Shown: piece by piece, positions 25,938 to 35,230 of the stretch
Position numbering within the stretch: position 1 is the first letter of the stretch
Layout: each line of letters begins with the position of its first letter
NCBI GenBank assembly: GCA_049976505.1
Contig: JBMFIC010000002.1
Span: 62,001 to 126,000, forward strand
Direction: 5' to 3'
Source of the DNA: CAYFFZ01 sp049976505
GTDB lineage: Archaea > Thermoproteota > Nitrososphaeria > Conexivisphaerales > UBA164
DNA: 64,000 nt
Notes under the pieces: model-generated
Seen by the model: only the letters and a program-made list of their open reading frames with translations
The model's database searches: none
What the model was told of the DNA's origin: nothing
Program-made: the position numbers and the translations under genes

Positions 25938-27193
25938 TGCTCCGTCTAATCAGGGACAGGCTTGACGAGTACCGCGAATCTCTGAAAAAGAGGGGCTCCG
26001 ATTTTCCTCTGGACAGGCTTCTTGAGCTGGATGAGAGAAGGAGAAAGCTTATACAGGAGATAAACGAACTGAGACATCAGAAGAACCTTCTGGAACAGGA
26101 AATAGCCAAAAAGATCAAAAGCGGTGCAGAGGTGTCAGAAAAAGATAAGGTAAAGACGCTCGATGAACAGATAAGGCAAAAGGAAAACGAGCTAAGCGAG
26201 ATCGAGACGCAGATAAACTCGTTACAGCTGGTAATGCCCAACTTCGTCGATAGCTCCGTGCCAGTTGGGTCCGACGAGTCATACAACGTAGTGGTGAGAA
26301 CATGGGGAGAGGCCGGGAGGACTGGACCAGACCATATTGATATAGGCCTTAAGCTTGATCTCATAGATCTTGAAAGGGCCGCCAAGACCAGCGGGGCAAG
26401 GTTTTATTACCTGAAGAGGGATCTCGTAAGGCTCAACTACGCCCTGATTGCATACGGTCTGGACTTCGGAGTAAGAAAGGGTTTTACCCTGCTGCAACCC
26501 CCGTACATGCTACGCAGGGCCATAGTTGAAAGCGCTGTAGATCTTTCAGCGTTCGAGGACGCGATCTACAAGATAGAGAACGAGGACCTATACCTCCTCA
26601 CCACGTCCGAGCACGCCATACTTGGGTATCACTACGATGAAATCCTTGATGAAAAGGATCTCCCGCTAAAGTACGTTGGCATATCGCCATGCTTCAGGAG
26701 GGAGGCAGGAGCTCACGGAAGGGACACGAAGGGCATATTCAGGGTCCACGTGTTTGAAAAGGTGGAGCAGTTCATATACAGCAAGCCCGAGGACTCATGG
26801 AAGCACCATGAGGAGCTCATCAGAAACGCCGAGGAGTTCTTCCAGAGCCTTGAGATTCCCTACAGGGTGGTGAACGTGGCATCAGGGGAGCTGGGAGCGT
26901 GTGCCGCTAAGAAGTATGACCTTGAGGTATGGCTGCCAGGTCAGAACAAGTACAGGGAAGCGGTCTCGTGTTCAAACTGCCTGGAATGGCAGGCGATAAG
27001 GGCAAAGATAAGGTACAGAAAGGGCAACGAGCTCAACTACGTTCATACTCTTAATTCAACGCTAGTTGCAACGGAAAGGGCGCTCATAGCTATTATGGAA
27101 AACCACTATCAGCCAGATGGCAGGATTAAGATACCCAAGCCTCTCATTCCATACATGAACGGCCAGGAGTACATAGAGCCTCGAAACGTCTAG
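25937..27193 (+). CDS. serS: Seryl-tRNA synthetase
   Basis: The class II synthetase charges tRNA-Ser. The N-terminal 100 residues are the antiparallel coiled-coil arm that grips the long variable arm. Motif 2 is SPCFRREAGAHGRDTKGIFR near 250-270, followed by VHVFEKVEQF. Motif 3 is in LNSTLVATERALIAIMENHY near 372-391. This is the common (bacterial-type) SerRS, not the rare methanogen form. An in-frame TTG one codon upstream (25934) is possible, but ATG at 25937 makes the normal TGATG overlap with pcc1 and gives 418 residues. Confidence 0.97.
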   Translation: MLRLIRDRLDEYRESLKKRGSDFPLDRLLELDERRRKLIQEINELRHQKNLLEQEIAKKIKSGAEVSEKDKVKTLDEQIRQKENELSEIETQINSLQLVMPNFVDSSVPVGSDESYNVVVRTWGEAGRTGPDHIDIGLKLDLIDLERAAKTSGARFYYLKRDLVRLNYALIAYGLDFGVRKGFTLLQPPYMLRRAIVESAVDLSAFEDAIYKIENEDLYLLTTSEHAILGYHYDEILDEKDLPLKYVGISPCFRREAGAHGRDTKGIFRVHVFEKVEQFIYSKPEDSWKHHEELIRNAEEFFQSLEIPYRVVNVASGELGACAAKKYDLEVWLPGQNKYREAVSCSNCLEWQAIRAKIRYRKGNELNYVHTLNSTLVATERALIAIMENHYQPDGRIKIPKPLIPYMNGQEYIEPRNV

Positions 27194-27220
27194 AGCCAGC
27201 GCTATCTCAATTCTGCATCT

Positions 27221-27691
27221 TTACGATTTTACCCTGTACTTGTGATTTGTTTCCAAAAACCCAGAATAAACTCCCCACTCATTCAGTAGCAGCTCAAGCT
27301 GATGTTTACCGTCTGCCGAATTAAAGTCAGCTATGCCCTTCTTGAGAAGCGCTTTGTTCAAACTTTCTACCGTGAACTCCCCGAGCTCCTTCGCGGTTTT
27401 AAACGGCTCAATTCTTCCAAGGGATTCCTTTATGATCTGCTTTCTCTTCTTGAGATTTGCCTCGAGAAATTCAAGCCCTTTATCGGTTATTATAATGTCA
27501 CCCACGCCAATAGTAACGAAGCCCAGCTCGTTGGCTGTATAAACAATGGGCATGAAATCGTCAAGATCGACCTCAAGCCTTTCCTCAAGCTCGAAAAGGT
27601 CAGTTTTGCCTTCAAATTCATTCTTCAGAACCAGCAATAGACCAAGAAGATCTGCAACTCTTGTTGATGGATGTATGATCTTATAACTCAA
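27221..27691 (-). CDS. AAA-associated domain protein (ABC-transporter regulatory domain type)
   Basis: The 156-residue protein resembles the C-terminal AAA-associated domain found on nitrate/sulfonate-type ABC ATPases and as a stand-alone archaeal protein. Its first segment PSTRVADLLGLLLVLKNEFEGKTDLFELEE, then FMPIVYTANELGFVTIGVGDIIITDKG (about 48-74), shows the winged-helix layout of that domain. No ABC ATPase or permease is adjacent, so its partner must be elsewhere. A tandem TGTTGTTGAAA pair lies in its upstream region. It converges with serS. Confidence 0.7.
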   Translation of the reverse strand: MSYKIIHPSTRVADLLGLLLVLKNEFEGKTDLFELEERLEVDLDDFMPIVYTANELGFVTIGVGDIIITDKGLEFLEANLKKRKQIIKESLGRIEPFKTAKELGEFTVESLNKALLKKGIADFNSADGKHQLELLLNEWGVYSGFLETNHKYRVKS

Positions 27692-27778
27692 CCTTACATA
27701 AAATATTCCGATATCGATCTTTAAATTTATTGCTCGTACAACGTTGCACTAAACGAATTGCATTAATTTAACGTCATC

Positions 27779-27803
27779 TTGTTGTTGAAAAATGTTGTTG
27801 AAA
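27779..27803 (-). promoter_or_regulatory. Tandem TGTTGTTGAAA direct repeat
   Basis: The 11-mer TGTTGTTGAAA occurs at 27780-27790 and again at 27793-27803, about 90-110 bases upstream of the 27691 start. Related TTGTTG runs occur in and before the neighbouring winged-helix gene. It could be an operator pair, but simple low complexity is possible. Confidence 0.25.
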
Positions 27804-27828
27804 CAAGGAGGGCATGTATTAAAAGCGA

Positions 27829-28224
27829 TCACTCAGGCGGATACTTCTGCGAGTATTTGTAGCTTCTCGGTGTGCCTATCCTGGTCAATATCCCCTCTCT
27901 TACCAAATCGGTGAGAGCATGAGCTATTGCTGATCTGTCATAATGATATCCCCTTCTCTGAAGCTCCTCGTCAACTTCATATAAGCTCCTCTCCTGAGCG
28001 AACCATCTTTCTTTCCACAGCTGAACCAACAGGTCCTTGCAGGTTGTGCCTTTCCTTATGTTTTCCTTGACTGCTACCGGTTGTTGTTGAACAGGAAGAG
28101 CTGAGAGTATTTTTGGTATTACTTCATCTATTTTATCCTCAGGGCATTCCACCTCTATCTCCCAATCTCCCTTCTTCAATTTTATACGTATATTGTTGGT
28201 GTTGTTGTTCAAATTGCGCAACAT
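27829..28224 (-). CDS. Winged-helix DNA-binding protein, family unknown
   Basis: The 131-residue protein has an Asn-rich start, a short beta segment (IRIKLKKGDWEIEVECPE, about 12-29), a proline-rich linker, and a C-terminal winged helix (about 62-131). Within that, LYEVDEELQRRGYHYDRSAIAHAL forms the helix-turn-helix and LTRIGTPRSYKYSQ the wing. Similar architecture is common in archaeal proteins of unknown role. It diverges from nurA with only 12 bases between the annotated starts, so transcription of the two is interlocked. A role in regulating the nurA-herA operon is possible but not shown. Confidence 0.65.
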   Translation of the reverse strand: MLRNLNNNTNNIRIKLKKGDWEIEVECPEDKIDEVIPKILSALPVQQQPVAVKENIRKGTTCKDLLVQLWKERWFAQERSLYEVDEELQRRGYHYDRSAIAHALTDLVREGILTRIGTPRSYKYSQKYPPE

Positions 28225-28230
28225 TTATAT
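28221..28230 (+). promoter_or_regulatory. TATA box of nurA-herA
   Basis: ACATTTATAT is centred about 26 bases before the TTG at 28252. This suggests leaderless initiation there, internal to the longest nurA frame. Confidence 0.4.
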
Positions 28231-28236
28231 CCTACC

Positions 28237-29271
28237 TTGTCCAACCTATTGTTGATCAAGTTGGCCAAGCAAATAAATCTTTCGCACAACGTTAGAAATC
28301 TGTACGAGTATCTTGATCACAATGAAGTATTTGACACTCTTCTAAACAATATATTACATATTAATAGGATAAAGGGCAGGCAGATAATTTTTACCGACGA
28401 TTCGAACGGCGAGTTCAGACCTCTGGAAGGATGGGGAATCTCAAGCACGATAAACACCACTGAAATAGATGTCTCCAGGGGCAGCAAAAGAAATTTGATA
28501 GCGGTTGACTCCAGCTCGATCTCAATAGCCGAGACCGAGGAAGGCGGTATATATGCAGTTAAGGGAGCTGGCTACGTAATAGTTGATGGGAACGCCAAGT
28601 ACAAAAAGCTTGGGCCGCTGGCTGTCTACATAGGCCTGAGCAACATAAAGGAGCTTGAAAGCATTCTTGGGGTCAGACTGGGCTATGCCATAGTTATTGA
28701 TAAGCAGATGGCGCTGAAATTCGTGAGACATGTAGTTGAAAGCATGCTCATTGAGATGCTTGCAGATGAGATCAAGGAGGGCATAGCCCTTGTCGATGGA
28801 TCCCTCAAGGAGCCTCCTTTTTCGCTTGGAAGGCTCAGCCTTCAGTACATTATGGAGAAGCACAAAGAAAAGATTACTTTCGTGGGGATAAGCAAGGGCA
28901 CTAGCATTAAGGCCCTAAGGGCTTTCTACTCAGCCTTCATGGATACCTCGAGAAAGTACGCCGATATAACCGACCTAATCTACAGCATAACTAGAAATGA
29001 ATTTGGAAGAAAGTATCTGGTCAAGTTGGATGAGACTTCTGTAGTATTAAGGGCAGACATTTACTCTGGAGATCCACAGGAGGTTTTTTCCAGCATAATA
29101 AAATCGGACAACCTCGTTAAGGGTTATCCAGAGAGCCTGCTTGGCGCTCACCTGCTATCTCTCTTTATGACCAGTGACGTTCACGTCATGAGGACCCTAG
29201 TGGCCCAGAACGCTTCAAAGATACTCCTTGAGGAGAACATGAGGAAGTTCGTGCTTGGGCACGTCAGGTGA
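28237..29271 (+). CDS. nurA: NurA 5'-3' nuclease
   Basis: The 344-residue nuclease works with the HerA translocase to resect DNA ends for homologous recombination. The N-terminal catalytic block RNLIAVDSSSISIAE near 88-102 holds the first metal aspartate, and GIALVDGSLKEPPF near 181-194 the second. The extended helical middle and C-terminal HLLSLFMTSDVHV are typical of NurA. The longest frame starts at TTG 28237, but a TATA box at 28221-28230 fits a leaderless TTG at 28252 (five codons shorter). herA follows after six bases. Mre11 and Rad50, usual neighbours, are not in the window. Confidence 0.9.
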   Translation: MSNLLLIKLAKQINLSHNVRNLYEYLDHNEVFDTLLNNILHINRIKGRQIIFTDDSNGEFRPLEGWGISSTINTTEIDVSRGSKRNLIAVDSSSISIAETEEGGIYAVKGAGYVIVDGNAKYKKLGPLAVYIGLSNIKELESILGVRLGYAIVIDKQMALKFVRHVVESMLIEMLADEIKEGIALVDGSLKEPPFSLGRLSLQYIMEKHKEKITFVGISKGTSIKALRAFYSAFMDTSRKYADITDLIYSITRNEFGRKYLVKLDETSVVLRADIYSGDPQEVFSSIIKSDNLVKGYPESLLGAHLLSLFMTSDVHVMRTLVAQNASKILLEENMRKFVLGHVR

Positions 29272-29277
29272 TGTCAC

Positions 29278-30720
29278 ATGAGAGTTCTGACAAAGTCTGG
29301 AGATGAAATTGAAATTATAGCAATGCCGAACGAGAAGATAGATCGCGGGGAGTACCTGATCGTAGAGGATGAGATAAGCAAGGAAAAGCTGTTGGTACAG
29401 GTATACGAGGTAGGCTACCTCGATCCTAGCGGTATAGATGAGGAGCTCCTCAGAGATGAAGTTTTCTCGGCTGATAAGATCACTCACATTGATCCGGAAA
29501 AGGTCAGCTCCCTCCTGACTTTGATAAAGGACGCGAGATTAGTTAAGGGGAAGATCAGGGGCAGCATAATTAATGATACGTATTCCAATGAAATCATCTG
29601 GCCACCAAGCAGGGTTTTCAGCACGGTGAAAAAAGTAGGGCCCTCTGAGCTTGAGAAGTACGTTAGAAAACCAATAAAATATCCCATCGAGATAGGTAAG
29701 ACCCTTAACGGCGAAAAGCTGTACATCGATGCGGCTGACCTTGACGGGTCACTTACCATCATAACCGGCAAAAAGGAGTCAGGAAAATCGCACCTCGCAA
29801 AGCTCCTCTTAACTGAGCTAGTTAAATATGGAGCTTACGTGTTTGTGTTTGATCTCAACAATGAGTACAGCGGCATCGCATACGAGGAAAACGGAAATTT
29901 CTCTGACATTTACGATAGGGTTGTAATTCTAGAGCCTGGCAACAACCTAGTTTTTACGCTCAAGTACCTCGGAAAGAGGGTTTTCACCGAAATTCTGACC
30001 CACGTCCTTGATACGCCCGCAATAACGGTCAGAGAGTTTCTAAAGATATGGGATTCGATGAGCGAGGAATCTAACCTCACATTTGGGAATCTGTACTCAA
30101 AGATCCTTGAGTACCGAAACAACGAAATGGTTAAGGAAGCGCTCATGTCAAGGTATTACTCGCTGATTTCTACAAAACTGTTCGCTAATTCCGATTATGT
30201 TAACTTTGACGTCAAGAACAACATACTTTCAAGGCAAAAAGGTGCAGCGTTCATCATCCAGATGGCTAAGCTGACCCCCTTATCAAGGAGGATGCTCGTG
30301 CAGATTATGCTTTCAAAACTGATAAGCCTTCTGGAGGAGAACGAGATTCCTCCAGTTTTTGTATTTGCGGAGGAGGCTCATCTGTACTTTGAGGAAACGT
30401 ACTGGGAGGACGCAATTACCAGGATGAGGCACTTCGGCATCTATATCACCTTCATCACCAACCAGCCAGACTCGCTCGATCCGATGGTCTACAGACAAGC
30501 TGACAACATCTTTCTTTTTAACTTCATAAACGAGAAGGACCTAGAAATGATCTCGCAGGCCTCAACTGTGGACTCCGACACAGTTAAGAACATAGTGAGA
30601 GGCCTGCCCGCGAGGAGATGCCTGATCATAGGGAAGGTAGTAAACAATCTTCCGCAGCTTGTAACGGTCAGATCAATAGGCTACAGGGCTCTAGGCACTA
30701 CAAAGAAGTTCTTTGCCTGA
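29278..30720 (+). CDS. herA: HerA hexameric DNA translocase
   Basis: The 480-residue FtsK/HerA ATPase pumps DNA to the NurA nuclease. The N-terminal HAS-barrel (about 1-130) contains DEISKEKLLVQVYEVGY. The Walker A motif is TGKKESGKSHLAK near 163-175, followed by VFVFDLNNEYSG. Walker B is PPVFVFAEEAHLYFE near 359-373, with the two glutamates typical of HerA. The arginine-containing segment MRHFGIYITFITNQP follows. It is six bases after nurA and ends one base before the convergent pepQ stop. Confidence 0.95.
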   Translation: MRVLTKSGDEIEIIAMPNEKIDRGEYLIVEDEISKEKLLVQVYEVGYLDPSGIDEELLRDEVFSADKITHIDPEKVSSLLTLIKDARLVKGKIRGSIINDTYSNEIIWPPSRVFSTVKKVGPSELEKYVRKPIKYPIEIGKTLNGEKLYIDAADLDGSLTIITGKKESGKSHLAKLLLTELVKYGAYVFVFDLNNEYSGIAYEENGNFSDIYDRVVILEPGNNLVFTLKYLGKRVFTEILTHVLDTPAITVREFLKIWDSMSEESNLTFGNLYSKILEYRNNEMVKEALMSRYYSLISTKLFANSDYVNFDVKNNILSRQKGAAFIIQMAKLTPLSRRMLVQIMLSKLISLLEENEIPPVFVFAEEAHLYFEETYWEDAITRMRHFGIYITFITNQPDSLDPMVYRQADNIFLFNFINEKDLEMISQASTVDSDTVKNIVRGLPARRCLIIGKVVNNLPQLVTVRSIGYRALGTTKKFFA

Positions 30721-31773
30721 TCAGACGATTAAAAGTTCGGTTGGACTTCTGAAGATCTTGACCGGCGTGTCTTTCATTATAAGCGTGTCCTCTATCCTGA
30801 TTCCAAACTTTCCTGCATAATAAAGGCCAGGCTCTATAGTCAATGCCTGATCATTGGATATAACGTCCTCGCTTCTGTAAGATATGTATGGCTTTTCATG
30901 AACCTCCAGCCCAACCCCATGGCCCAGAGAGTGGTTAAAGAGGTCGCTCTCAGCTCCAAAGAACTCCCTGACTGCAAGATCTATTTCCTTAGCCTTGGCT
31001 CCGTTTTTCAGGAGCCTTATTCCGAGCTCCTGCGCTTCCTTCACCTTTTCATAAGTTTCCCTAATCCTCTCATCGACCTCTCTGAAGAAGAAGGTGCGGG
31101 TGAAATCCACCACGTAACCGTTGAACCTCAGGGTCAAGTCAAGCAGTATAGGATCGCCAGCCCTGAGCCGCCTATCTGAAGGAGGTGAGTAGTGAGGGTA
31201 TGAGGTGTTCTCCCCAAAGGCAACTATTTCGGTGCCGATTGTGTCCTCGTAAGCTATAACGTCTCCTCCATGCTCTATGATCTCCTTCACTATGATCGCA
31301 TAAAGCTCTCTCTCCCTCATCCCGTCTCTTACGCTTTCAAGCACCCTCTCGTACACCGCGTCCATCATCCTGCCGCCGCCTTTTATTGCATCCAGCTCAT
31401 CCTCGAACTTTACTTCCCTTGCTTTCTCAAGCACATCGCTCGTCTCCACGTTAACCTTCTGCTTTATTGAGCTGTACAGGCTGGCCTCAGCTCTGTCGAT
31501 GGCAACCTTGGCGCTGCCGAAGAACGAGGCTATAAGATCTGCAAGCTCTGACGGCTGGTATGCCAGAACTTCGACGTCCGAAGATGCCTTAGCCCGGTCG
31601 TATTCAAGCTTGCTTACAAGCAGCTCAGCTTTATCCTGCTTCATCAGGAATATTCCAGCTCCCCAGAAGCCAGTCAAATAGTATATGTTAAATGCGCGAG
31701 TCGCTACAAGCCCTTCGAATGAGAGAGATGAAGCGACATCCAGCGCCTTTTTGCGCCGACGCTCTGTGCTCAA
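30721..31773 (-). CDS. pepQ: Xaa-Pro dipeptidase/aminopeptidase
   Basis: The 350-residue M24 metallopeptidase removes residues bonded to proline. The N-terminal creatinase-like domain covers about 1-125. The pita-bread domain has the five metal ligands in DLTLRFNGYVVDFTRTF (two Asp, about 213-229), the HSLGHGVGLEVHEKP histidine, ALTIEPGLYY glutamate and GIRIEDT glutamate. Length fits archaeal prolidase. It is a single gene convergent with herA and divergent from glmS. Confidence 0.93.
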   Translation of the reverse strand: MSTERRRKKALDVASSLSFEGLVATRAFNIYYLTGFWGAGIFLMKQDKAELLVSKLEYDRAKASSDVEVLAYQPSELADLIASFFGSAKVAIDRAEASLYSSIKQKVNVETSDVLEKAREVKFEDELDAIKGGGRMMDAVYERVLESVRDGMRERELYAIIVKEIIEHGGDVIAYEDTIGTEIVAFGENTSYPHYSPPSDRRLRAGDPILLDLTLRFNGYVVDFTRTFFFREVDERIRETYEKVKEAQELGIRLLKNGAKAKEIDLAVREFFGAESDLFNHSLGHGVGLEVHEKPYISYRSEDVISNDQALTIEPGLYYAGKFGIRIEDTLIMKDTPVKIFRSPTELLIV

Positions 31774-31880
31774 CGGCTATCAGGAAACATTTATCAAGTT
31801 GCTCTTATAAAGCAAGCGTTTATATCGCATACGGCGTCTGGCTTTTTTTCAAAAACGAGTTCATAAAAAGCTTTATAGCA

Positions 31881-31890
31881 TTTTATAAAG
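31881..31890 (+). promoter_or_regulatory. TATA box of glmS
   Basis: TTTTATAAAG is centred about 25 bases before the ATG at 31910; a second TATA-like CTTTATAG sits ten bases further up. No Shine-Dalgarno motif follows, so the transcript is probably leaderless. Confidence 0.55.
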
Positions 31891-31909
31891 TTAATTAAGC
31901 AGAAGCATC

Positions 31910-33730
31910 ATGTGCAGAATATTCGCAGCAGTGCTGAAAGAGGGTAAAGTTAGCCCGATATTGAAGATCGGGCTCAAGAGGCTCGAATATGGCGGCTATG
32001 ACTCCTCAGGGATGGCCACGATAAGCGACACACAGCTCCAGATTAAAAAAGGCGTAGGCAAGCTCGAGGAGGTCGATAAGCAGGTCAACTTCGAGTCGCT
32101 CGAAGGGATGATAGGAATAGCGCACAACAGATGGGCCACACACGGATATCCAACTGTAACCAACGCCCATCCACAGACAGACTGTAAGAATCAGATCGCA
32201 GTGGTACACAATGGAGTTATTGAAAACTTCATGGAGCTCAAGGCGATGCTGATCGACAGAGGGCATGAGTTCAGATCCAGGACAGACACAGAAGTTGTTG
32301 CGCATCTTGTTGAGGATGAAATTGCCAAAGGCAGGGACTTCGTGACAGCTTGTGCTGAGGCCGTAAAAAGGTTGAGCGGCTCTTACGCTCTTGCTATCCT
32401 GTACTCTAAGGAGCCTGATAAAGTGGTTCTGATAAAAAAGGAGAGCCCGCTGTACATTGGCGTGGGGGTTGAAGGCAACTATGCTGCATCGGATCCGGTA
32501 GCTTTCGTTGATAAAACTAACAAGGTGATACCGCTAGAGGATAACGAAATGGCGGTCATAACTGCCAGAGATTATCAGATATTTTCGCTTCCAGATATGA
32601 GGCCGGTGAAAAGGGAACCGATCGTAGTTGACATAAGGCCTCAGATGGTTGAGAAGGGAGGATACCCGCATTATATGCTGAAGGAAATATTCGAGCAGCC
32701 CACTTCTCTCTACTATACGCTTAATGTTCAGAAGCCGTACCTTGAAGCAGTTGCAGAGCTGATGAACCGTGCCAGGGTTAACTTTCTGGTAGGCGCTGGA
32801 ACATCGTACCACTCATGTCTTGCAGGAAGCTATATGTACTCAAAGCTTGCGGGGCTCCCAACAATTCCCGTTGTAGCAAGCGAGTTCATACAGCAGTACG
32901 GCAACACGTTGGATCCCGATGTCGCCCTTCTTCTCGTATCGCAGTCGGGCGAGACGGCCGACGTTCTCAGGGTCGCGAGCTACGCCAGGATGAAGGCAAG
33001 CACCGTGATGGCCATAACAAACGTGGTCAGCTCAACAATAACAAGGCTGGCAAGGCTATATATAGTTCAGCAGGCTGGGCCTGAAATAGGCGTGGCTGCA
33101 ACCAAAACCTACACTTCTCAGCTTCTTGTGCATATGTTGCTGGCACTGGAAATAGCAAGAAAAAGGAACAAGATAGACGATGAGGCTTATCAGAAGAAGC
33201 TGGAGCTTCTCAAACAGATACCGCGGCTTGCTGAGAGGGTTCTCAAGGATTCCGACAAAAAGGCCAAGGAGGTGGCGGAGATGCTGAAGGATTCGCATCA
33301 CATATTCTACTTGGGCAGAGGAATAAACACCGCGACCGCCTTCGAGGGCAGGCTGAAGATGCTGGAATTAGCATACATACCTTCCAGCGCCTTTTCAGCA
33401 GGCGAGAGCAAGCATGGTCCGATAGCTCTTATAGAGAAGAACACGCCCGTAATATTCATCGCTCCAAACGATTCCTCGAGAAAGCAGATCCTCGGTAACG
33501 TCATGGAGATAAAGTCGAGAGGAGCAAAAATAATAACGCTTGGAACTGAGAACGATAGGGAGCTCATAGAGGTTTCTGACTATTTCATCGGAATACCCGA
33601 AGTGGATGAGCTGCTGAGCCCAATTCTCTACGTTTTACCTCTTCAGCTTCTCGCATACTACTCAGCTGTGCTCAAGGGGTTTGACCCTGACAAGCCAAGG
33701 AATCTGGCCAAGTCGGTAACTGTGGAATAA
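31910..33730 (+). CDS. glmS: Glucosamine-6-phosphate synthase (isomerising)
   Basis: The 606-residue enzyme makes glucosamine 6-phosphate from fructose 6-phosphate and glutamine, for cell-surface glycans. The N-terminal glutaminase domain has nucleophile Cys2 (MCRIFAAV), HNRWATHG near 76-83 and the GxxN loop HNGVIENF near 100-107. Two SIS sugar-isomerase domains follow: LVGAGTSYHSCLAG near 295, SQSGETADVL near 346, and GRGINTATAFEGRLKMLE near 467-484. The C-terminus DKPRNLAKSVTVE is the conserved lid end. It stands alone with its own promoter. Confidence 0.97.
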   Translation: MCRIFAAVLKEGKVSPILKIGLKRLEYGGYDSSGMATISDTQLQIKKGVGKLEEVDKQVNFESLEGMIGIAHNRWATHGYPTVTNAHPQTDCKNQIAVVHNGVIENFMELKAMLIDRGHEFRSRTDTEVVAHLVEDEIAKGRDFVTACAEAVKRLSGSYALAILYSKEPDKVVLIKKESPLYIGVGVEGNYAASDPVAFVDKTNKVIPLEDNEMAVITARDYQIFSLPDMRPVKREPIVVDIRPQMVEKGGYPHYMLKEIFEQPTSLYYTLNVQKPYLEAVAELMNRARVNFLVGAGTSYHSCLAGSYMYSKLAGLPTIPVVASEFIQQYGNTLDPDVALLLVSQSGETADVLRVASYARMKASTVMAITNVVSSTITRLARLYIVQQAGPEIGVAATKTYTSQLLVHMLLALEIARKRNKIDDEAYQKKLELLKQIPRLAERVLKDSDKKAKEVAEMLKDSHHIFYLGRGINTATAFEGRLKMLELAYIPSSAFSAGESKHGPIALIEKNTPVIFIAPNDSSRKQILGNVMEIKSRGAKIITLGTENDRELIEVSDYFIGIPEVDELLSPILYVLPLQLLAYYSAVLKGFDPDKPRNLAKSVTVE

Positions 33731-33735
33731 GCTCA

Positions 33736-34983
33736 TCAAATTTCCCTTATCTGTCCCTCTCCATATATGATATACTTTGTCGTAGTCAGCTCCTTGATGC
33801 CCATTGGTCCCCGCGCGTGCAGTTTTTGGGTGCTTATGCCGACCTCTGCGCCAAAGCCAAACTGCTCGCCGTCTGTGAATCTGGTGGAGGCGTTAACGTA
33901 CGCGCAAGCAGCGTCCACGTTCCACGTAAAGTACTGGGCATCTTTCAGGTTGTTCGTGATGATCGCCTCTGAATGCTTCGTGCCGTGCCTGTTTATGTGC
34001 TCAACCGCCTCTTCAACTGAGCTAACGATCTTCACTGCCAGAGTGAGATCCATGTACTCTGTGTCCCAGTCCTCATCGGTGGCAGCCTCCAGATCAGGGA
34101 TGATCGCGCGTGCCCTTTCATCACCCTTTATCCTGACGTTGTATTTTCTCAGCTCCCTAACTAGAGCTGGCAGGTAACTTTCAGCTATCTTCTCATGTAT
34201 CAGAACCTTTCTTACAGCGTTGCAAACTGCCGGCCTCTGGACCTTGGCGTTTACTATGATTCTAGTTGCCATGTTCAGATCAGCGTCGTAGTTTACAAAT
34301 ATGTGGTTGTTCCCTGCGCCTGTCTCTATCACTGGCACCGTGGCGTTCTTTCTTACGTACTCTATAAAAGCGGCGCTGCCTCTGGGAACAATAAGATCGA
34401 GATAGCCGTTTAGCTTCAGCATCCTGTCCACTATGGACCTGTCAGTGTTCTCTATAAGCTGAATGACGTCTTTATCGATTATGCCCTCTAGGCTCTCCCG
34501 CATCACGTTTACAATGGCCCTGTTGGAATTAATCGCCTCTGATCCGCCCCTGAGAAGGACGGCGTTGCCCGACTTTATTGCAAGACCTGCTATGTCAATG
34601 GTTACGTTTGGCCTTGACTCATACACCACGCCAATTACCCCAAGTGGAACTCGTACCTTGTAGATCTTGAGACCGTGCACGGTGGTCCATCCTTCGACCA
34701 CCTCGCCTATTGGATCAGGAAGGTTTGCAACCTTTCTCAGGCCATCAGCCGCCGATCTTAGCCTCTTCTCGTTTAGGACAAGCCTGTCCAGAAGGGAATC
34801 CTCCCCTCTTGCTTTCCTGTAGTTCTCAACGTCCAATCTGTTTGCCTCGAGAATAAAGTCCTGTCTTTCTATTATTGCGCTAGCCATGGCTTCAAGTGCC
34901 TTTCTCCTTACAGGATCCGAGGTCCTCGATAGCTGATACCAAGCTTTTCTAGCTAGAGACGCCTTTTCTATAAGCTCATCCAT
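33736..34983 (-). CDS. proA: Gamma-glutamyl phosphate reductase
   Basis: The 415-residue NADPH enzyme makes glutamate semialdehyde in proline synthesis. Family markers are VPLGVIGVVYESRPNVTID near 112-130, the catalytic cysteine in KVQRPAVCNAVRKVLIH near 248-264, and FGFGAEVGISTQKLHARGP near 375-393. Length is normal. proB and proC are not nearby. Proline synthesis through ProA is not universal in hot-spring archaea, so the gene may have been acquired, although its base composition fits the surroundings. Repeat copy C lies just upstream. Confidence 0.96.
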   Translation of the reverse strand: MDELIEKASLARKAWYQLSRTSDPVRRKALEAMASAIIERQDFILEANRLDVENYRKARGEDSLLDRLVLNEKRLRSAADGLRKVANLPDPIGEVVEGWTTVHGLKIYKVRVPLGVIGVVYESRPNVTIDIAGLAIKSGNAVLLRGGSEAINSNRAIVNVMRESLEGIIDKDVIQLIENTDRSIVDRMLKLNGYLDLIVPRGSAAFIEYVRKNATVPVIETGAGNNHIFVNYDADLNMATRIIVNAKVQRPAVCNAVRKVLIHEKIAESYLPALVRELRKYNVRIKGDERARAIIPDLEAATDEDWDTEYMDLTLAVKIVSSVEEAVEHINRHGTKHSEAIITNNLKDAQYFTWNVDAACAYVNASTRFTDGEQFGFGAEVGISTQKLHARGPMGIKELTTTKYIIYGEGQIREI

Positions 34984-35056
34984 TTGAGAAAATATTTCAC
35001 TGGAGAGCCCTTTTTAAGCTTTTCAGCCGGAAGCTTATAAAAAGGAGCCAGCTTAC

Positions 35057-35205
35057 AGGTTTAGAAAGCTTCGCCGTTCACTGCGAAGATGAAAACTGTA
35101 AAAACTTAAATACGCGTCTGGCGTTTGATGTCTCAGCAGCTCCCGCTAAATGGGAGTTACCCCGAGACCTCGGGAAATCCCGCCCCACAGGCGGGAAGGA
35201 GGTCA
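35057..35205 (+). mobile_element. Non-autonomous IS200/IS605-like element, copy C
   Basis: The 149-bp copy is preceded by TTAC (35053-35056). The left-end palindrome GCTTCGCCGTTCACTGCGAAG is intact apart from one change. GATGAAAACTG and TAAAAACTTAAATACGCG follow. The right end keeps CGAGACCTCGGGAA, but its hairpin is altered to CCGCCCCACAGGCGGG; GAAGGAGGTCA closes it. It sits between the divergent proA and SPOUT genes and ends 25 bases before the latter's ATG. Confidence 0.8.
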
Positions 35206-35230
35206 GAGAAATTAGTAAGGCGAACAGCAG

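Noticed and set aside
33767..34177. 136-codon frame opposite proA
   Set aside because: It is a shadow of a well-conserved enzyme gene on the other strand.
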